A DNA stretch of 6,114 nt from an uncultured Alphaproteobacteria bacterium (GCA_944391365.1 CALXTH010000187.1:1-6114), one strand, 5' to 3'. Shown: positions 1 to 6,114, counted from the stretch's first letter. The notes: generated by a model not told the origin, from the sequence alone. Program-made: numbers and translations.

Positions 1-1
1 G

Positions 2-484
2 ACCGACTATGGTCAGCAATTGTATGCCAAGCAGAGACTGAAAGCCTCTTACGGCAATATTTCCGAAAAGCAGTTTTCAAGATATTATAAAGAAGCCATC
101 AGAAGAAGAGGCGATGCGGCTGAAAACCTTATCGGTATTTTGGAATCCCGTCTGGATAATCTGGTCTACAGAGCAAAGTTTGTTTCAACCGTTTTTGCCG
201 CACGTCAGCTGGTCAACCATAATCATATTCTGGTCAATGGCAAGAAAGTCAATATTCCTTCTTATATGGTTAAAGTCGGCGATGTGATTGAAATTAAAGA
301 GAAATCAAAGCAGAATCCGCTGATTGCGGCTTCTTTGGAAGCGACCACCCGCGATTTTCCGGGATATTTGGAAGTCGATCCGAAGAAGATGACTGCAAAG
401 TACACTTTTGTTCCGAAATTTGAAGATGTTCCTTATGCCTGCGCTATGGAGCCGAATCTGGTTATCGAATACTACTCAAGATAA
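2..484 (+). CDS. rpsD: 30S ribosomal protein S4, 5'-truncated by the window edge
   Basis: S4 is a primary 16S rRNA-binding protein that nucleates assembly of the 30S body. The frame is open from base 2 and the first visible residues read TDYGQQLYAKQRLK, which is internal S4 sequence. The gene therefore begins outside the window, and the TTG at 20 is an internal Leu codon, not a start. The window shows 160 residues; with a family length near 205, about 45 N-terminal residues are missing. Visible landmarks are YGNISEKQF, the EAIRRRGDAAENLIGILESRLD segment entering the S4 RNA-binding domain (visible residues about 48-102, including VYRAKFV, AARQLVNH and VNGKKVNIPSY), and the conserved end MEPNLVIEYYSR. 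The sequence resembles alphaproteobacterial S4. It is followed directly by an intrinsic terminator, so it ends its own transcription unit. Identity is very secure. Confidence 0.97.
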   Translation, partial: TDYGQQLYAKQRLKASYGNISEKQFSRYYKEAIRRRGDAAENLIGILESRLDNLVYRAKFVSTVFAARQLVNHNHILVNGKKVNIPSYMVKVGDVIEIKEKSKQNPLIAASLEATTRDFPGYLEVDPKKMTAKYTFVPKFEDVPYACAMEPNLVIEYYSR

Positions 485-504
485 TTTTCGGAATCTTTTG
501 GTTC

Positions 505-538
505 AAGACCTCGGGGTTGTGCAATCCCGAGGTTTTTT
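505..538 (+). terminator. Rho-independent terminator of rpsD
   Basis: A perfect 8-bp stem, ACCTCGGG (508-515) with CCCGAGGT (526-533), extends inward by G-U, T-A and T-A pairs to a four-base loop (519-522). It extends outward by weak pairs that use the U tract. It is followed by six T (533-538). It starts about 20 nt after the rpsD stop codon, the expected place, and separates rpsD from the next operon. Confidence 0.93.
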
Positions 539-594
539 GCTTTAAATATCTTTCGGAATGTGTTTAGATAAGAACGTCTTAATGCAACAAGCAG

Positions 595-599
595 AAGGA
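595..599 (+). promoter_or_regulatory. Ribosome binding site for the 734-residue membrane protein
   Basis: AAGGA lies 10 nt before the ATG at 610. It supports that start over the out-of-frame ATG at 605, which would be only 5 nt away and would give no long product. The 539-594 stretch between terminator and RBS must hold the operon promoter if the operon starts here, but I see no convincing -35/-10 pair in it. Confidence 0.6.
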
Positions 600-609
600 A
601 TTTTATGCT

Positions 610-2814
610 ATGGATGACGTTATTATTGATAATACTCAACCTGTTGAAGTGGTTATGGGAAACCGGACAATCAGTCTGAGAGCCAAGAGTTTCGGCTCTT
701 ATCTGCTTGATTTGGTTCTTAAAGCATTGTTGATGTTTTTCTTTCTCAGCATTGATTTCTGTTTGTTTGCAAAAGCCGGAAGTTATTCGGTGTTTTTGCC
801 GGACGGGGCGCTTGCTTCGGAGATTGTCAGTATTTTGACCGGATGTTTTTTTCTGTCTCTTATTTTGATGGCGGTGTTGTCTTTTTCTTCATTGATGCAA
901 AATTGTTTGCTGGCATTTGTCTTTGGCGTATTTGTTTTTATGATGCTTCATCAGTTTGCTTTATTTGATACAGGGACTTTTCTCAGTGATACATTCCGGA
1001 TTTATTTCAGTGAGGGGGTGGCTGATTTTGTGCATGGGATTTCGGATGTTGTCGCGGCAGTACTGGCGGGCGTTTTACTCTTATTTTATTTGTTGTATGC
1101 GGTTCGATCCAGTCTGATTTATCTGACGGGAATTTTGTTGCTGATTAATGCTTATATTTTGTTTGGCGCTTATCTTGGGCGGCTGAACGGGCATGATTTT
1201 TCGCGCGATTATGAAAATATGGCCGCCGTGCAGGGAGAGGGCAATAAGTTTATCAATATTATGCTTCCAAATGCCGCGTCTTATTTTTATTTGGATGCTA
1301 TGACTGATAAAGCCTCCAAAGATAATACAAAAATTGAGAATCTGAAAAAGATTATGCTCGGTTTTTATGCCGGGAATGGGTTTAAATTATATCCTAATGC
1401 CTATTTGCGGCATCAGGACGGGGTTCTGAATCAGGTTGACGCGATGAATCCGTTGAGTCCGGATACGCGGGAAAATATGTTCGAGCGAGTTATCAGTGAC
1501 AGAAGCTGGCAGTTTGACCGCTTGAATGATAAAACGGATGAATTGAAGAACAATCAATTAACAACGGCTTTTCAGCACAGCGGTTATCAGGTCAGCGTCT
1601 ATCAATCCCGCGGGCTGGAGATGTGTCGTTCGGGGATGGTTTATAATGTTGACCGGTGTGTCAATAAGATCAATATGCCGGCAAATGTTGCTCTTCTGGC
1701 TCCGGAAACAGGAGGCCGGGAATATCTGTTGCTGGCTCAATGGCTGGAAAGCAGCGGCTTATTCGATAATCCGGCGTTTATTTTCAAAGCCTTGAATTTT
1801 GTTGTCGATGCCCATAAGATTCCGGTCATCGGGATGTCTTATAAGAAGCTGTATGTTGTCAATTCGTTAAAAGTGTTTGACGAGGTTATCAGAGATCTTC
1901 GCCGGGATAAGGGGAACGGGGTCTATTATGTTTATGTTGATTTGCCGGCAGATATGTTTGTTTATAATGAATTTTGCATGTTGAAGCCGCAGGATTCATG
2001 GCTTAGTCTGCAGCGGCCTGCCTGGATTGAAGAAGAGGGTAATCGCAATGATGTTCAGTTGCGCCGGGAAGCTTATGCCGAACAATATGCTTGTCTGTTT
2101 GGAAAGCTTCAGGATTTTCTGAATAAAATCAACGCTTCCGGAAAGGCGGAAAATATGGTCGTGGCTGTTCAGGGGATTAGTGCTCCGGCTGATGGGGTCT
2201 ATCAGGCTAAAGATAAAACAGCTTTGAGAATGGGAAGTGAGCGGATGACTGCCGTGGCGCTGAAAGATCCTAAATTGGGCGGTTTTGAGTTGAATAATGA
2301 TTTGTGTCTGGCTTCTGATATTATTAAATCTTATTTATTCAAAACCGGAAAATGTCAAACCGGGAGCGAGCTCGGGCTTAATAAAAAAGGAGTGGAAGAA
2401 TTGAAAAAGACTTTGGCGGACGCACAAGTGACTGAGTCAGAAGTCCAAGAAGCCGGCAAGTTTTTTGATTTATGGTTTAAATATTGGGAAAAGGCTAACG
2501 CGGCGGCCGGTTCTTCAAACGGAAAGAATATGGAAAATCCGGCTGAGGGGCAGGGAAGTGTTTCCGGGGAAGGGGAAAGTGTTTCTGTCGAGAAGAAACA
2601 GGTTCTCGAGCCAACAAATGAAGATGTTATTATTAATAAAAACATAGATTTACCAGAAGAAGTTAAACTTGAAGATGAAGTTAGAGTCAAAAGTCTGAAA
2701 GAGGAAATGGCTGCTCATCCGCTTGAGGCTTCTGAGGCCGGTGTTTCGGTTGAGAATTCTCATTCTGATGAGATTGTTTCAGAGTCAGTTTCCGGGAATG
2801 TGGTAAAGGAATAG
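610..2814 (+). CDS. Inner-membrane protein with degenerate sulfatase/alkaline-phosphatase-like periplasmic domain
   Basis: 734 residues. After a short cytoplasmic N-terminus come five predicted membrane helices at about 33-55, 71-93, 96-117, 144-164 and 168-190. A large, probably periplasmic domain (about 210-585) follows, then a polar Glu/Ser-rich tail (about 635-734). The domain keeps the pattern of membrane-anchored sulfatase-like (LtaS/OpgB/YejM type) proteins: NIMLPNAAS at 216-224 where these have a first strand ending in Asp, SGYQVSVYQSRGLEMC at 324-339, YYVYVDLPAD at 439-448 where active members have a strand ending in Pro-His, REAYAEQYACLFGKLQDFL at 486-504, and VVAVQGIS at 517-524 where active members have an Asp-His-Gly metal site. 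The metal ligands and Thr/Ser nucleophile are not recognisable, so a pseudoenzyme is likely. It has an AAGGA RBS 10 nt upstream and its stop is 2 nt before yejE. The family call is from motif pattern only; exact function is unknown. Confidence 0.6.
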   Translation: MDDVIIDNTQPVEVVMGNRTISLRAKSFGSYLLDLVLKALLMFFFLSIDFCLFAKAGSYSVFLPDGALASEIVSILTGCFFLSLILMAVLSFSSLMQNCLLAFVFGVFVFMMLHQFALFDTGTFLSDTFRIYFSEGVADFVHGISDVVAAVLAGVLLLFYLLYAVRSSLIYLTGILLLINAYILFGAYLGRLNGHDFSRDYENMAAVQGEGNKFINIMLPNAASYFYLDAMTDKASKDNTKIENLKKIMLGFYAGNGFKLYPNAYLRHQDGVLNQVDAMNPLSPDTRENMFERVISDRSWQFDRLNDKTDELKNNQLTTAFQHSGYQVSVYQSRGLEMCRSGMVYNVDRCVNKINMPANVALLAPETGGREYLLLAQWLESSGLFDNPAFIFKALNFVVDAHKIPVIGMSYKKLYVVNSLKVFDEVIRDLRRDKGNGVYYVYVDLPADMFVYNEFCMLKPQDSWLSLQRPAWIEEEGNRNDVQLRREAYAEQYACLFGKLQDFLNKINASGKAENMVVAVQGISAPADGVYQAKDKTALRMGSERMTAVALKDPKLGGFELNNDLCLASDIIKSYLFKTGKCQTGSELGLNKKGVEELKKTLADAQVTESEVQEAGKFFDLWFKYWEKANAAAGSSNGKNMENPAEGQGSVSGEGESVSVEKKQVLEPTNEDVIINKNIDLPEEVKLEDEVRVKSLKEEMAAHPLEASEAGVSVENSHSDEIVSESVSGNVVKE

Positions 2815-2816
2815 GG

Positions 2817-3836
2817 ATGTTTTCCGAAGCCGCAGGAAGGAAAATCACAGCTTTTAAGAAAAACAGACGGGCTTATTGGGCTTTGTGGTTGTTGGGGATT
2901 TTGTTTCTTCCAAGTTTTTTTGCTGAATTAATTGCTAACGATAAGCCTTTGATTATTAAATATAAAGGTGAATATCTTTTTCCGATGACCAGTGTTTATA
3001 CTGATGAATTTTTTGGAGGTGATTTTCCGACTGAGGCAGATTATAAAGATATGTTTATTGTTCGGAACATAAAAGAAAACGGTTGGATGATTATGCCAAT
3101 TATTCCCTTTTCTTTCAATACGATAGATTATTCTCTTGATCAACCGACACCAACGCCTCCATCTGCAAAACACTGGCTCGGAACAGATGATGAAGGCAGG
3201 GATATTCTGGCCAGAATTCTTTATGGAATCAGACTGTCGGTTGTTTTTGCTTTTGTTTTAACATTCTTTTCTTCTGTTATTGGAATTATCGCCGGGGCTG
3301 TGCAGGGATATTTCGGCGGAAAAACCGATATGATTATGCAGAGAATTCAGGAAATCTGGGAAGCTTTGCCGCAGTTGTTTATTTTAATTATTGTAGCCAG
3401 CGTTTTTGAACCAACTTTTACAACGCTTTTGGTTATTCTGCTGTTTTTTTCCTGGAGCAGTCTGACGTCTGTTGTCAGAGCCGAATTCCTACGGACGCGG
3501 AATTTTGAATTTGTTAAAGCGGCAAAGGCTCTCGGAGTTGGTAATTTGCGGATTATTTATCGTCATATTCTGCCTAATGCCATTATTGCAACGATTACTT
3601 TTGTGCCGTTTTTGTTGGCTGAATCTATTGTTGCTTTGACGGCTCTTGATTTTTTGGGGCTCGGACTATCTCAGGAATATCCGTCCCTCGGCGATTTAGT
3701 GCGTCAGGGGAAAGATAATTTGCAGGCACCGTGGATCGGGCTGACTGTTTTTGTGGTTTTATCCTCATTGCTGACTCTGTTGATTTTCATCGGGGAAGGG
3801 GTGAGAGATGCTTTTGATTCAAGGAAAAGTGCATGA
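2817..3836 (+). CDS. yejE: YejE-type ABC transporter permease (oligopeptide/microcin C importer)
   Basis: A 339-residue inner-membrane permease, nearly the same length as E. coli YejE (341). It should form half of the membrane channel of a YejABEF importer, known for microcin C uptake in E. coli and for antimicrobial-peptide resistance in Brucella. Hallmarks are the N-terminal pattern KKNRRAYWALWLLGILF (14-30), ELIANDKPLI (37-46), the periplasmic segment with NGW (88-90), HWLGTDDEGRDILARILYG (119-137), the EAA coupling loop AAKALGVGNLRIIYRHILP (235-253) that docks onto the ATPase, and the C-terminal GEGVRDAFD. Helices lie at about 20-39, 140-164, 184-212, 255-280 and 308-327. AAGGA at 2806-2810 sits 6 nt before the ATG, inside the end of the upstream gene, so translation is probably coupled. 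Its TGA stop overlaps the yejF ATG. yejA and yejB do not flank it in this window. Confidence 0.95.
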   Translation: MFSEAAGRKITAFKKNRRAYWALWLLGILFLPSFFAELIANDKPLIIKYKGEYLFPMTSVYTDEFFGGDFPTEADYKDMFIVRNIKENGWMIMPIIPFSFNTIDYSLDQPTPTPPSAKHWLGTDDEGRDILARILYGIRLSVVFAFVLTFFSSVIGIIAGAVQGYFGGKTDMIMQRIQEIWEALPQLFILIIVASVFEPTFTTLLVILLFFSWSSLTSVVRAEFLRTRNFEFVKAAKALGVGNLRIIYRHILPNAIIATITFVPFLLAESIVALTALDFLGLGLSQEYPSLGDLVRQGKDNLQAPWIGLTVFVVLSSLLTLLIFIGEGVRDAFDSRKSA

Positions 3837-5407
3837 GCAGTCTTCTTGAAGTTAATAATCTTACAATTTGTTTTAACTCAAAAAAATTTATTGCTGTCGA
3901 TGGAATTTCTTTTCGGGTTGCTGCAGGGCAGATTGTTGGAATTGCAGGAGAATCCGGTTCAGGAAAATCGGTTACGGCTCTTTCCCTATTGGGATTACTT
4001 GACAAGAAAAAAGTTGTCTATGGAGCGGGTTCTTCGATTAAGTTTGACGGGCAAGAGGTTGTAAATACTGATGAAAATTTGTTAAGAGATTTACGGGGCG
4101 GCAAAATTGGTTTGATTTTTCAAGAACCGATGTCTTCACTTAATCCTTTGCATCGGATTGGACGGCAGATTGCCGAAAATTTGGTTATTCATCAGAAAAT
4201 ATCTTATAAAAAAGCATTAAAAGAAGCAGTTAACTTATTGAAAGTAACCGGTATTCGTAATGCCAGGCAACGGGCAAGAGCTTTCCCCTTTGAGTTGTCC
4301 GGCGGACAGCGGCAGCGGGTTATGATTGCTATGGCTATTGCCAATAATCCGAAGTTGCTGATTGCTGATGAGCCGACGACAGCTCTTGATGTTACGATAC
4401 AAACGCAAATTATTGATTTGTTATTAGATTTAAGAAAAAAGACCGGCATGGCAATTATTTTCATCAGCCATGATTTAAATCTGCTTCGGAAAATTGCCGA
4501 CTATATTTGTGTTATGAAAGACGGGAAGATTGTGGAGCAGGGAAGCGTTTCTCAGATTTTTGAACATCCACAGCACGTTTATACAAAAACATTAATTTCT
4601 TCTTCTATTCCATTGAAAATAAATCACAATAAATTATCTCATACTGTTTTATCCGGGCGTCACATTCATGTTTCCTATCCGCTTAAAAAAAATATTTTTG
4701 GAAAAGTTATTAAATATATTCAAGCGGTTAATGATGTTTCTTTAGAGCTGTTTCAAGGTGAATGTCTCGGAATTGTCGGGGAATCCGGTTCAGGGAAAAC
4801 AACGCTGGGGATGGCTTTGGCCGGATTAATTCCATTCCGAGGACAAGTTTTTTTCAAAAATATCTACTTAAATCAATATTCTAATAAGGAAATTAGAAAA
4901 AAAATACAGATTGTCTTTCAAGATCCTTACAACTCTTTGAATCCCCGTATGAATATTTTTGAAATTGTCGCAGAGGGGATTTCTGTTCATTTCCCAGGTT
5001 TAAACAAGGTCGAAAAGAAAGAAAAGGTTATCAAGGCTTTGACTGATGTCGGGCTGCCGGCAGATATTATTGATAAATATCCGCATGAATTTTCCGGCGG
5101 ACAACGGCAACGGATTGCTATTGCCCGAGCATTGGTGATTGAACCGGAAGTCTTGATTTTAGATGAGCCGACATCGGCATTGGATGTTACGATTCAAAAG
5201 CAGGTTCTTGAATTGTTGGTGATGTTGAAAAATAAATATAATCTTAGTTATATTTTTATTTCTCATGATATGCATGTTATTAAATCGCTTGCTGATAAAG
5301 TTGCGATTATGAAAGACGGATGTCTTGTTGAGCAAGGTTGGGCTGAACAAATTTTTGATTGTCCGCAGACTGATTATGCCCAGGCATTAATTCAAGCTGC
5401 ATTCTAA
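3833..5407 (+). CDS. yejF: YejF-type ABC transporter ATPase with two fused nucleotide-binding domains
   Basis: A 524-residue cytoplasmic ATPase (E. coli YejF is 529) that powers the YejE-containing peptide importer. Domain 1 has Walker A GESGSGKS (39-46), Q-loop FQEPMSSLNP (96-105), signature LSGGQRQR (155-162), Walker B LLIADE (175-180) and H-loop His213. Domain 2 has Walker A GESGSGKT (316-323), Q-loop FQDPYNSLNP, signature FSGGQRQR (420-427), Walker B VLILDE (440-445) and H-loop His478. Both sites therefore look catalytically complete. Each domain ends with the oligopeptide-transporter type tail (EHPQHVYTKTLI; DCPQTDYAQALI). The ATG at 3833 overlaps the yejE stop as ATGA, and AAGGA at 3821-3825 lies 7 nt upstream. 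I see no strong terminator immediately after its TAA. Confidence 0.96.
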   Translation: MSSLLEVNNLTICFNSKKFIAVDGISFRVAAGQIVGIAGESGSGKSVTALSLLGLLDKKKVVYGAGSSIKFDGQEVVNTDENLLRDLRGGKIGLIFQEPMSSLNPLHRIGRQIAENLVIHQKISYKKALKEAVNLLKVTGIRNARQRARAFPFELSGGQRQRVMIAMAIANNPKLLIADEPTTALDVTIQTQIIDLLLDLRKKTGMAIIFISHDLNLLRKIADYICVMKDGKIVEQGSVSQIFEHPQHVYTKTLISSSIPLKINHNKLSHTVLSGRHIHVSYPLKKNIFGKVIKYIQAVNDVSLELFQGECLGIVGESGSGKTTLGMALAGLIPFRGQVFFKNIYLNQYSNKEIRKKIQIVFQDPYNSLNPRMNIFEIVAEGISVHFPGLNKVEKKEKVIKALTDVGLPADIIDKYPHEFSGGQRQRIAIARALVIEPEVLILDEPTSALDVTIQKQVLELLVMLKNKYNLSYIFISHDMHVIKSLADKVAIMKDGCLVEQGWAEQIFDCPQTDYAQALIQAAF

Positions 5408-5451
5408 AAAAAGAAAACGTATAAAGATTGTCATAGAAGAAATTTTCTCCT

Positions 5452-5480
5452 TTGTTTTCTTCCTTTACTATACATAAGAT
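5452..5480 (+). promoter_or_regulatory. Possible sigma70-like promoter
   Basis: TTGTTT (5452-5457) and TAAGAT (5475-5480) are separated by exactly 17 nt, matching the consensus at 3 of 6 and 4 of 6 positions. A transcript would begin near 5487. In AT-rich DNA such matches arise by chance, so this is only a candidate. Confidence 0.2.
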
Positions 5481-5506
5481 AGATTATGCGACAAAATATA
5501 TGGAGG

Positions 5507-5530
5507 AAAAAGAGGTGTGCTTCCCTTTTT
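5507..5530. terminator. Weak AT-rich hairpin, possible bidirectional terminator
   Basis: AAAAAG (5507-5512) pairs with CTTTTT (5525-5530). After a bulged A, GG (5514-5515) pairs with CC (5523-5524), leaving a 7-nt loop. The T and A runs on the two sides could serve as U tracts in either direction, about 100 nt after yejF. The stem has only three G-C pairs, so it may not terminate. Confidence 0.25.
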
Positions 5531-5612
5531 ATTGTGGTATTTCAAAATGTTATGTGTTTTGTCAAATATTAACAAGGTTTTACTCATGAGGTTTAGCGCT
5601 CTTGCTGTTTAA
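5517..5612 (+). CDS. Speculative 31-residue hydrophobic small ORF
   Basis: A GTG at 5517 lies 10 nt after a good Shine-Dalgarno match, GGAGG at 5502-5506, and opens 31 codons to TAA at 5610. The peptide starts MLPFLLWYFKMLCVLSN and is hydrophobic with a few basic residues, like many small membrane peptides. A candidate promoter lies upstream (5452-5480). Other short frames overlap it: ATG 5486 with 28 codons and ATG 5500 with 29 codons. Its length is easily reached by chance in this sequence, so I hold it only as a candidate. Confidence 0.13.
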   Translation: MLPFLLWYFKMLCVLSNINKVLLMRFSALAV

Positions 5613-5663
5613 GGACTGTTTGTACAATATTTGGGCCATTCTCTTTATGTTGGGATATGTTTA

Positions 5664-5713
5664 CATATACGGTCGTTGAACTTGTTTATAAATTTGAATA
5701 ACGACCGTATATG
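5664..5713. repeat. Perfect 14-bp inverted repeat with 22-nt spacer
   Basis: CATATACGGTCGTT (5664-5677) is the exact reverse complement of AACGACCGTATATG (5700-5713). The spacer is AT-rich. The repeat lies 30 nt past the stop of the minus-strand Cys-rich gene and about 256 nt past yejF. On the plus strand it is followed by a T-rich stretch (5716-5728), so it could be a long-loop terminator, mainly for plus-strand transcripts. The minus-strand side is not U-rich. It could instead be a dyad protein-binding site or the trace of a small mobile element. Confidence 0.75.
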
Positions 5714-5743
5714 CAGTTTATTTTATATCAAACAATTAATGCT

Positions 5744-6112
5744 TTAGCGACACCATCCAGGACAGTTACCTCCCCTTTTTTTGATGTGATCTTCTGTTTC
5801 TGTTCGATATGTAATGTATTTGCAGGTATTGGGGTTTGGATTTGATGTGTCAAGCCTTTTGTATTCTGTTCTTGTCCTCCAGGAACAAGTATCTTTTCCT
5901 GCACAGTCACCAAGAAAAGTATGGTATAGATCAGCTTTTAGTGGTTGGCAACGGAATCCTGAGCTTGAAGAAGATGAAGAAGAGCTGGAAGAACTTGGCG
6001 GCGGGCAGGAAGAGCAGCAGGTTCTGTAGCCGCCGCAGCCGTCCGAGCATGAATAAGTTCCGCAGGAACAGCCGGTTTCGTTGCTGTATGGGGTGCAGCA
6101 GCTTTTGCAGCT
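5744..6112 (-). CDS. Cysteine-rich, probably exported protein, C-terminal part (start beyond right edge)
   Basis: On the minus strand a frame is open from the right edge (first full codon 6112-6110) to TAA at 5746-5744, giving 122 residues with the N-terminus missing. I do not recognise a family. It has 16 Cys in two zones. The first, residues 1-36, has ten Cys as SCKSCC, GCSC, CSDGC and TCCSSC with many Gly, Ser and Tyr. The second, residues 55-122, has six Cys, ending NCPGWCR. PPP plus an uninterrupted run of 12 Ser (residues 40-51, bases 5960-5995) joins them like a flexible linker. This pattern suits a disulfide-bonded extracytoplasmic or surface protein, though metal binding by the CxxC-like pairs is possible. 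Coding is favoured because this frame alone gives a coherent composition: one competing minus frame has an internal TAA at 5940-5938, and the plus-strand frame is an acidic mirror of the serine run without an RBS. A signal peptide cannot be checked here. Confidence 0.68.
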   Translation of the reverse strand, partial: SCKSCCTPYSNETGCSCGTYSCSDGCGGYRTCCSSCPPPSSSSSSSSSSSSGFRCQPLKADLYHTFLGDCAGKDTCSWRTRTEYKRLDTSNPNPNTCKYITYRTETEDHIKKRGGNCPGWCR

Positions 6113-6114
6113 TG

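Larger units (their letters stand above)
5408..5743. other. AT-rich intergenic region between convergent yejF and the Cys-rich gene
   Basis: 336 nt without a well-supported gene. Stops are dense in all six frames and I found no homology-like motif, so I see no decayed gene. It contains a weak AT-rich hairpin (5507-5530), a perfect 14-bp inverted repeat (5664-5713) and a low-confidence promoter/small-ORF arrangement, described separately. Termination of yejF and of the minus-strand gene must occur in or near this stretch. Confidence 0.7.

Noticed and set aside
20..484. rpsD starting at the TTG at position 20
   Set aside because: In-frame S4 sequence continues upstream to base 2 and about 45 N-terminal residues would be missing; the TTG is internal.
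2355..2690. Minus-strand frame of 111 codons, Ser/Pro-rich
   Set aside because: It is antisense to the Glu/Ser-rich tail of the 734-residue protein and shows no RBS or domain pattern.
610..2814. The 734-residue protein being a divergent YejB permease
   Set aside because: Its helices are confined to the first 190 residues, there is no EAA coupling loop, and over 500 soluble residues follow.
5411..5461. AAGAAAAC (5411-5418) and GTTTTCTT (5454-5461) as a yejF terminator
   Set aside because: The stem is nearly all A-T with one G-C at each end and a loop of 35 nt, too unstable to call.
5537..5565. Minus-strand promoter with a perfect TTGACA (complement of 5560-5565)
   Set aside because: No acceptable -10 lies 16-18 nt downstream (AAATAC or similar), and no gene would be served; transcription would run antisense into yejF.
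5728..5913. Minus-strand frame of 61 codons ending just before the inverted repeat
   Set aside because: It starts at TTG without an RBS, and upstream in the same frame there is a TAA (5940-5938). It overlaps the more coherent Cys-rich frame.
5814..6029. Plus-strand frame of 71 codons with an acidic Glu-rich end
   Set aside because: It is the complement of the Ser run and Cys-rich frame, begins at a TTG without an RBS, and its acidic stretch is explained by the minus-strand serine codons.
1..6114. CRISPR array, insertion sequence, phage or tRNA genes
   Set aside because: No regularly spaced repeats, transposase or integrase motifs, or cloverleaf-compatible sequence were seen.

Overview
The window looks like chromosomal DNA from an alphaproteobacterium of moderate, slightly AT-rich composition. 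The evidence is the 30S ribosomal protein S4 sequence, the close match of two genes to YejE and YejF, and standard code use with TGA as a stop. I cannot assign a genus. An uncultured or host-associated lineage is possible, but that is inference.

Layout from left to right: (1) the 3' three-quarters of rpsD (2-484), closed by a strong intrinsic terminator (505-538). (2) A three-gene plus-strand operon: a 734-residue inner-membrane protein with five N-terminal helices and a degenerate sulfatase/alkaline-phosphatase-like periplasmic domain (610-2814), then yejE (2817-3836) and yejF (3833-5407). The junctions are a 2-nt gap and an ATGA overlap, so translation is probably coupled. (3) An AT-rich intergenic stretch of 336 nt (5408-5743), with a perfect 14-bp inverted repeat at 5664-5713 and a speculative promoter/small-ORF unit. 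(4) A convergent minus-strand gene, cut by the right edge. It encodes a cysteine-rich protein with a 12-serine run (5744-6112). It is easy to miss because its start lies outside the window.

How the genes fit together: YejE (permease) and YejF (double ATPase) are the energised half of a YejABEF-type importer of oligopeptides or microcin C. The usual upstream partners, YejA (binding protein) and YejB (second permease), are not here. The pseudo-sulfatase membrane protein occupies the slot where yejB normally lies. Its five-helix plus inactive sulfatase-like design recalls E. coli YejM/PbgA, a regulator of envelope synthesis. A link between it and the transporter is a hypothesis from gene order only.

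The observations most worth following are the pseudo-sulfatase/yejEF coupling and the unrecognised Cys-rich protein at the right edge. I see no CRISPR array, transposase, tRNA or phage gene.
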